This document shows positions 60,272 to 64,000 of a DNA stretch of 64,000 nt, in pieces. The stretch lies in assembly GCA_905147135.1 (NCBI GenBank), contig LR990067.1:6448001-6512000 (forward strand), read 5' to 3'. The notes beneath the pieces are model-generated. The model had not been told where the DNA came from and did no database searches. It worked only from the letters and a program-made list of their open reading frames with translations. Origin of the DNA: Blastobasis lacticolella. Taxonomy: Eukaryota > Arthropoda > Insecta > Lepidoptera > Blastobasidae. The first letter of the stretch is position 1. Every line of letters begins with the position of its first letter. Both the position numbers and the translations under genes were made by a program.

Positions 60272-60425
60272 AATGAATGAATGAATGAATGAATAACGCT
60301 TTATTGCACAATCAAAAGTATACAATGGGTAACTTAAATGAACAGCAGGAGAAGCAACAGACGGCCTTATCGCTTAAAGCGATTTCTTCCAGGCAACCTT
60401 TTTGGGTAGTAAACTGTTGACAGAA
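60272..60425 (-). repeat. LINE 3' UTR fragment with ATGA repeat
   Basis: ATGAATGAATGAATGAATGA, CGCTTTATTGCACAATCAAA, GCAGGAGAAGCAACAGACGG and TTTCTTCCAGGCAACC. A close relative lies at 62938-63055. Confidence 0.65.
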
Positions 60426-60816
60426 GTGCATGATAAGGAAATAGGCTGAGAGTAAGCCCGTTCAACAAAAAGACATAGTGGTGTATTTTTAATTAATACT
60501 AATAAAACTATAGATAAATTACCGAGGCTACCAGTGACAGTATCTTTAAAAGAAAACTAAAGTGGTGGCTAATTGAACAAACGTTTTACAAGCTTCATGA
60601 TTTGTATGACTAATACTTTTTTTATTTAACATTCATATATGTATATTATGAAAATATTGACTTCATTTATTACAATGAAATGTAATGAGAATTTTTATTT
60701 AGAAATGGCCATTTGAATTTAATTTCATTATTTATTTTTTACATTACTTAATGTGCAAGATGACTTGTGATAGGTACAACATTTTTGTTTGTGTGACATT
60801 TGATGCTTATAATATA
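60426..60816. other. AT-rich DNA without recognised features
   Basis: No conserved frame. Confidence 0.4.
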
Positions 60817-61197
60817 CTAGCTGACCCGGCAAACGTTGTTTTGCCATATAAATAAATATATACACCTACACCTACCCTACACCTACCCTACACCTACCCT
60901 ACACCTACACCTACCCTACACCTACCCTACACCTACCCTACACCTACCCTACACCTACCCTACACCTACCCTACACCTACCCCTACCCTACACCTACCCT
61001 ACACCTACGTCTAAAAAATAAAAATAAAAATTTAGGGGTGGACTACCCCTAACATTTAGGGGGATGAAAAATAGATGTTGGCCGATTCTCATAGATACCG
61101 GATAAGCACAAAAAATTTCATCAAAATCGGTCAAGCCGTTTCGGAGGAGTATGGCAACGAAAACTGTGACACGAGAATTTTATATATTAGATAGAAA
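60817..61197 (+). repeat. REP-3-type element with expanded minisatellite
   Basis: It starts CTAGCTGACCCGGCAAACGT and ends CAAAATCGGTCAAGCCGTTT, CGGAGGAGTATGGCAACG and ATTTTATATATTAGAT. Between 60858 and 61010 an 11-bp unit CTACACCTACC is repeated about 13 times with a few 6- and 12-bp variants. Other REP-3 copies carry short decayed versions of the same CTACCCTACA motif at this position. Confidence 0.8.
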
Positions 61198-61334
61198 ATA
61201 GATGTATTACAATTAATGTAATTTGTGACATTTTTATAACTTTAACAATTGACATGTAATGAATATTACCAATTAAGAAATTAAACATCCGTATCAAAAA
61301 GCACTTCGTCTAAACTTCTGCTCCACTCCTGGCC

Positions 61335-61400
61335 ACTCCCGATGCAAAGGTGCCCATAACACTAGCAGCGTTGCCACGCTGGATAGCAATGGACAGCCTC
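61335..61400. repeat. REP-7 copy
   Basis: GATGCAAAGGTGCCCATAAC and ACTAGCAGCGTTGCCACGCT, shared with 37010-37062. Confidence 0.6.
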
Positions 61401-61587
61401 TGCAGCAAGCATGACCCAGAGCGAGGATCGCCGCCTCTCTCCCTCATTCGACGGCCCACCTCTTTAAAGAAAATCCTCGCATCCTTACACCAGCAACATC
61501 CTTATCCTTACATCCTTATACCATTAAGAAATCTGAATATAAATAATATGAATACAATTCACATTGTGCTAATTTCTTAGATATTTC

Positions 61588-61665
61588 ATGTGTGGGAGAC
61601 TGATGCCTAAGCTAGGCAAAAAGCCTATATTACAGGTCATCGGGCCCCTCTCGTACTATGTTAGT
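61588..61665 (+). repeat. REP-6 copy
   Basis: ATGTGTGGGAGACTGATGCC, AAAGCCTATATTACAGG and TCATCGGGCCCCTCTCG; the partner is 17903-17985 on the other strand. Confidence 0.6.
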
Positions 61666-62469
61666 AACCTTTTTAAGATAAGTACCTACCTATACTGAGT
61701 ATACAAAAAAAAACCAGATAAGAATGCACCCACCTCATTAGCAGTCGAACGGTTAAAATAGTTAAGGCTCGTCCATTGACAGCCCATACGTTACAGATAG
61801 AGAGGGCAAAGCCGCGTTCTATTGACGTTAATAAGTAGCTCGACCATCGCACCCGAATTACTTTGGTGAAAAAAGTTTTCGGATGTTTTATTTGGACAGA
61901 GCTTCTGTGTTGCAGACGAGCGTCTGGATTACTGTCGCTGTATGGAGAAGTATTTCGGCGTCAAATTTTGTTCGGTAAATCGACTTCGTAGAGCTCTCTT
62001 CTTTATTCTCTTGGAGAGTCTTTTCTTTCGAAAGCTGCAAATGGCGGCGATTTTTGTAAGTTAGATGTATGTCCACTTATATCGCGATACTATCGTCATT
62101 GAAACTACAAAACATTTGGTAATTTTAAAAGTAGTATTAATAGTATGGTAATTGGCATGACTTTTATAAACGCACCAAGTGTTTATATAACTTTTATTAT
62201 TAGTAAAATACCCGATAAATCTTAATATTTTAATATTTTTTCCATTTTGACTTCTAAACTGATTTTAATGAAACAAAGCTAAGAAACATCTCGATTAACA
62301 AATCTTTAATAAACTACATCAGTCCATCCGTTCGAAAGCTACATTACTGTAGGCAGACAGATTTACTAATAAGTACACAGTACATATCAAACTTATGACA
62401 CACCCCATCCCCATGGGGCGTCGCATCCGATGAAGCCTGAAAAGCCTTCCCGGATAAAAAGATAAAAAA
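61666..62469. other. No recognised feature
   Basis: Chance frames only. Slightly GC-richer around 61760-61860. Confidence 0.4.
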
Positions 62470-62640
62470 TATACCCTTTTTTACTTACTGACTTACTGCG
62501 CTGGCTCTGCAACCCAAAGTAGATCTTGGCCTCCGACATCAGAGATCGCCACCTCTTCCTATCCTGCGTCATCTCCTGCCAATCGAGCATTCCCGTGTAG
62601 GTCTTATAGAACATCATCCATCCAGCGATCAGCAACCCCC
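62470..62640 (-). pseudogene. RTE-like LINE 3' end remnant
   Basis: The minus strand reads DRWMDDV near 62625, then in another frame LDWQEMTQDRKRWRSLMSEA followed by KIYFGLQSQ. RW.DDV, AQDR.RWR.LV.EAK is the usual end of insect RTE-type ORF2. A stop and frame change separate the two parts. Confidence 0.6.
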
Positions 62641-62937
62641 TTTTTTACGTCGTTTAAAACAACGCGCGTCCGAAAACCCGCCCGTCCGTAGCTCCCCAAG
62701 TATGTGACAGCGTCTTTATCTCATATCGCACTAACCCACGTCACGCGTTGTTTGACAAGCCCCCGAATACGGTGTCGGTACACACTGGGCGATTAGAAAA
62801 ACGCCGTTTTTTTTCTCTTGTAGATGCTATCTAGAGTAGAGCGGCTTTTGGAGTTTAGCCTGGTTTAGACGCTGTGCCGTGAAGTTGCTTCACTCGCATT
62901 GGTCGTGGAAGGTAGGCCTGTAGGTAGGGCACACTCA
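62641..62937. other. No recognised feature
   Basis: CpG-rich words (AACGCGCGTCCGAAAACCCG, ACGTCACGCGTTG) without a supported gene. Confidence 0.35.
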
Positions 62938-63055
62938 TTGAATGAATGAATGAATAACGCTTTATTGCACATTTAAAAGAATATATTGGGGACTTTAAAT
63001 TAAGAGCAGGAGAAGCAACATTGAGTTCAGAAGGCTTCAATGGTCAACTGTCTAG
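62938..63055 (-). repeat. LINE 3' UTR fragment
   Basis: AATGAATGAATGAATAACGC, TTTATTGCACATTTAAAAG and GAGCAGGAGAAGCAACA match 60277-60370. Confidence 0.7.
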
Positions 63056-63069
63056 TGGTTCAAAGTAAA

Positions 63070-63227
63070 ACAATCATCTTGGCGTCAATACCCTGATTCG
63101 TGCGAGGGCCCGGGCCATGATCCAGGTAATTACAGTGGAGCGACTGCCGTCTGACCTCCGTGACCCTGTCAACAGGGAACCTGACCAGTTCGGACCACGG
63201 TTACACATTCAGTTGCCTGAATATAGA
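63070..63227 (-). mobile_element. Ser-SINE 3' half
   Basis: CATCTTGGCGTCAATACCCT, CAGTGGAGCGACTGCCGTCT and CGTGACCCTGTCAACAGGGA are present; the head is missing. Confidence 0.78.
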
Positions 63228-63394
63228 ATTAAGCTATGGAAAGCCATTTGGCGCACCATTGAATACGTCTACTAAAAGTGTAATAAACCTTATTGCAATT
63301 ACTAAACACTCAAACGAGTGAAAGAATGGTATAAGAAATTTAGTATGGGTTCGTCATCCACCTTTAGAAGACCTTTTTTAATATATTTTTTTAC

Positions 63395-63469
63395 ACTAGC
63401 CAGGCATTTGACCGCCATCCCACCTGGTGATAAGTGCCAATGTGGCCGAAGATGGAGTATGCCTGTCTG
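63395..63469 (-). pseudogene. LINE-W C-terminal end, part 1
   Basis: TAGCCAGGCATTTGACCGCC, CACCTGGTGATAAGTGCC and GGAGTATGCCTGTCT are the reverse of the RH(A/T)PSS...ITR coding end. It is cut at GCCTGTCT. Confidence 0.75.
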
Positions 63470-63719
63470 ATCATCACCATCACAGCCCGTAACAGTCCAC
63501 TGCAGGACTTAGGGCCTCTCCCACGAAAGGGGAGGTTATTGCCATAATCTCCACGCTTGGCAGGCGGGTTGGAGATCGCAGTGTTTAAATATAACAATGG
63601 AGAATGCTGCTGCCCATTTTCAAGATTACGGAGACTCTTGATATTTTGCCTCGAAACATTAGTCGCCTTGTACGACACCCATGAGTGTAAGGGGTTGGTG
63701 CTATTCTACTCTGCCGGAC
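63470..63719 (-). mobile_element. GAT-SINE nested in LINE-W
   Basis: CATCACCATCACAGCCCGTA through CGAGTGTAAGG-like ATGAGTGTAAGGGGTTGGTG to TACTCTGCCGGACA is a full-length copy in reverse. Confidence 0.87.
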
Positions 63720-63755
63720 ACTAGGAACAGCCTATTCACTCTAGCCTTTAAGGCC
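63720..63755 (-). pseudogene. LINE-W C-terminal end, part 2
   Basis: CTAGGAACAGCCTATTCACT followed by CTAGCCTTTAAGGC continues FKARVNRLFL. CT is shared at the joint. Confidence 0.75.
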
Positions 63756-63943
63756 ACCAACCGACTAAGAGGAAATTTTAAGTATGTACGCACACGACTC
63801 TGGTCGCTACATCATCCAATATGTTGCGTTGCGACCAACTGCCAAAACTTCTATACAACGTGATTATTCTCAAAGTTCACTTACGCAAGTTTTGCGTTGG
63901 CTACAAAATCATGTAATATTATGACTATGATGTGGACAGATAA

Positions 63944-64000
63944 TAACCGACAGAAAAAGTAGGATAACCGCCGAATAAGTTTACTTAAATTTGAATATTT
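63944..64000 (-). repeat. REP-5 fragment, runs to the window edge
   Basis: ACCGACAGAAAAAGTAGGAT, AACCGCCGAATAAGTTTACT and AAATTTGAATA match 8210-8262. Confidence 0.55.

Noticed and set aside
60858..61010. CTACACCTACC repeats as telomeric DNA
   Set aside because: The insect telomere unit is CCTAA. This is an 11-bp minisatellite inside a dispersed element.

Overview
The window looks like about 64 kb of intergenic, repeat-packed DNA from an insect nuclear genome. A moth or butterfly is the best guess. The basis is the AT-rich background, the many short tRNA-derived retroposons, the RTE-type LINE tails ending in GATGAT repeats, the many small DNA-transposon derivatives, and the absence of any dense gene layout. 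The order is inferred from the style of the repeats, not proven. I found no host protein gene, no functional tRNA or rRNA gene, no bacterial operon and no CRISPR. The only long conserved reading frame is a 5'-truncated reverse transcriptase of an RTE-like LINE at 9.5-10.9 kb. Most other open frames are chance frames or lie inside repeats.

Families, with labels used only here. Gly-SINE is a tRNA-Gly(GCC)-derived SINE with about a dozen copies. Ser-SINE has a class II tRNA-like head and about seventeen copies or fragments. GAT-SINE is a 250-bp retroposon ending in GATGATGAT. LINE remnants are RTE-type 3' ends, LINE-W (ending VFPDHYNLGDFKARVNR), LINE-Y (ending YDMGSFK) and LINE 3' UTR pieces with TTTATTGCAC. 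Recurrent unclassified repeats are REP-1 (GTGACTGCTTACCATCAGGC), REP-2 (GTCAAGCCTGAGGAGTCC), REP-3 (GCGCGACTTCGTTCGCG), REP-4 (AAAGTGGAACTAGTGTAC) and REP-5 (GACAGAAAAAGTCGG). DNA-transposon derivatives are three hAT-like elements with perfect 8-bp target duplications (16.0, 39.0 and 54.1 kb), a TA-flanked mini-element (7.1 kb), MITE-A (two copies), MITE-B (three copies), MITE-C (two copies) and an 868-bp inverted-repeat element (34.0 kb).

Layout. 0-9 kb: MITE-A, degenerate tandem DNA, SINE copies, RTE and LINE-W remnants, MITE-B. 9-11 kb: the LINE with its reverse transcriptase. 11-24 kb: perfect hairpins, many Gly-SINEs, a hAT-like element, RTE remnants. 24-34 kb: Ser-SINE clusters, a 5S rRNA-like segment, an interrupted GAT-SINE. 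34-44 kb: the large inverted-repeat element, a split Gly-SINE, a hAT-like element, a 22-bp minisatellite, MITE-B inside MITE-C. 44-53 kb: nested SINE and REP insertions and a tandem array of hairpin units. 53-64 kb: a further mixture of SINE, hAT, REP and LINE pieces.

The pieces are related by insertion history, not by a pathway. In at least nine places one element interrupts another, and several insertions carry readable target-site duplications. The most unusual structures are the hairpin-unit array at 49.3-49.8 kb with an inverted single unit at 52.4 kb, the in-phase 26-unit minisatellite seeded by a perfect hairpin at 39.6 kb, and the 5S-like segment at 32.2 kb.
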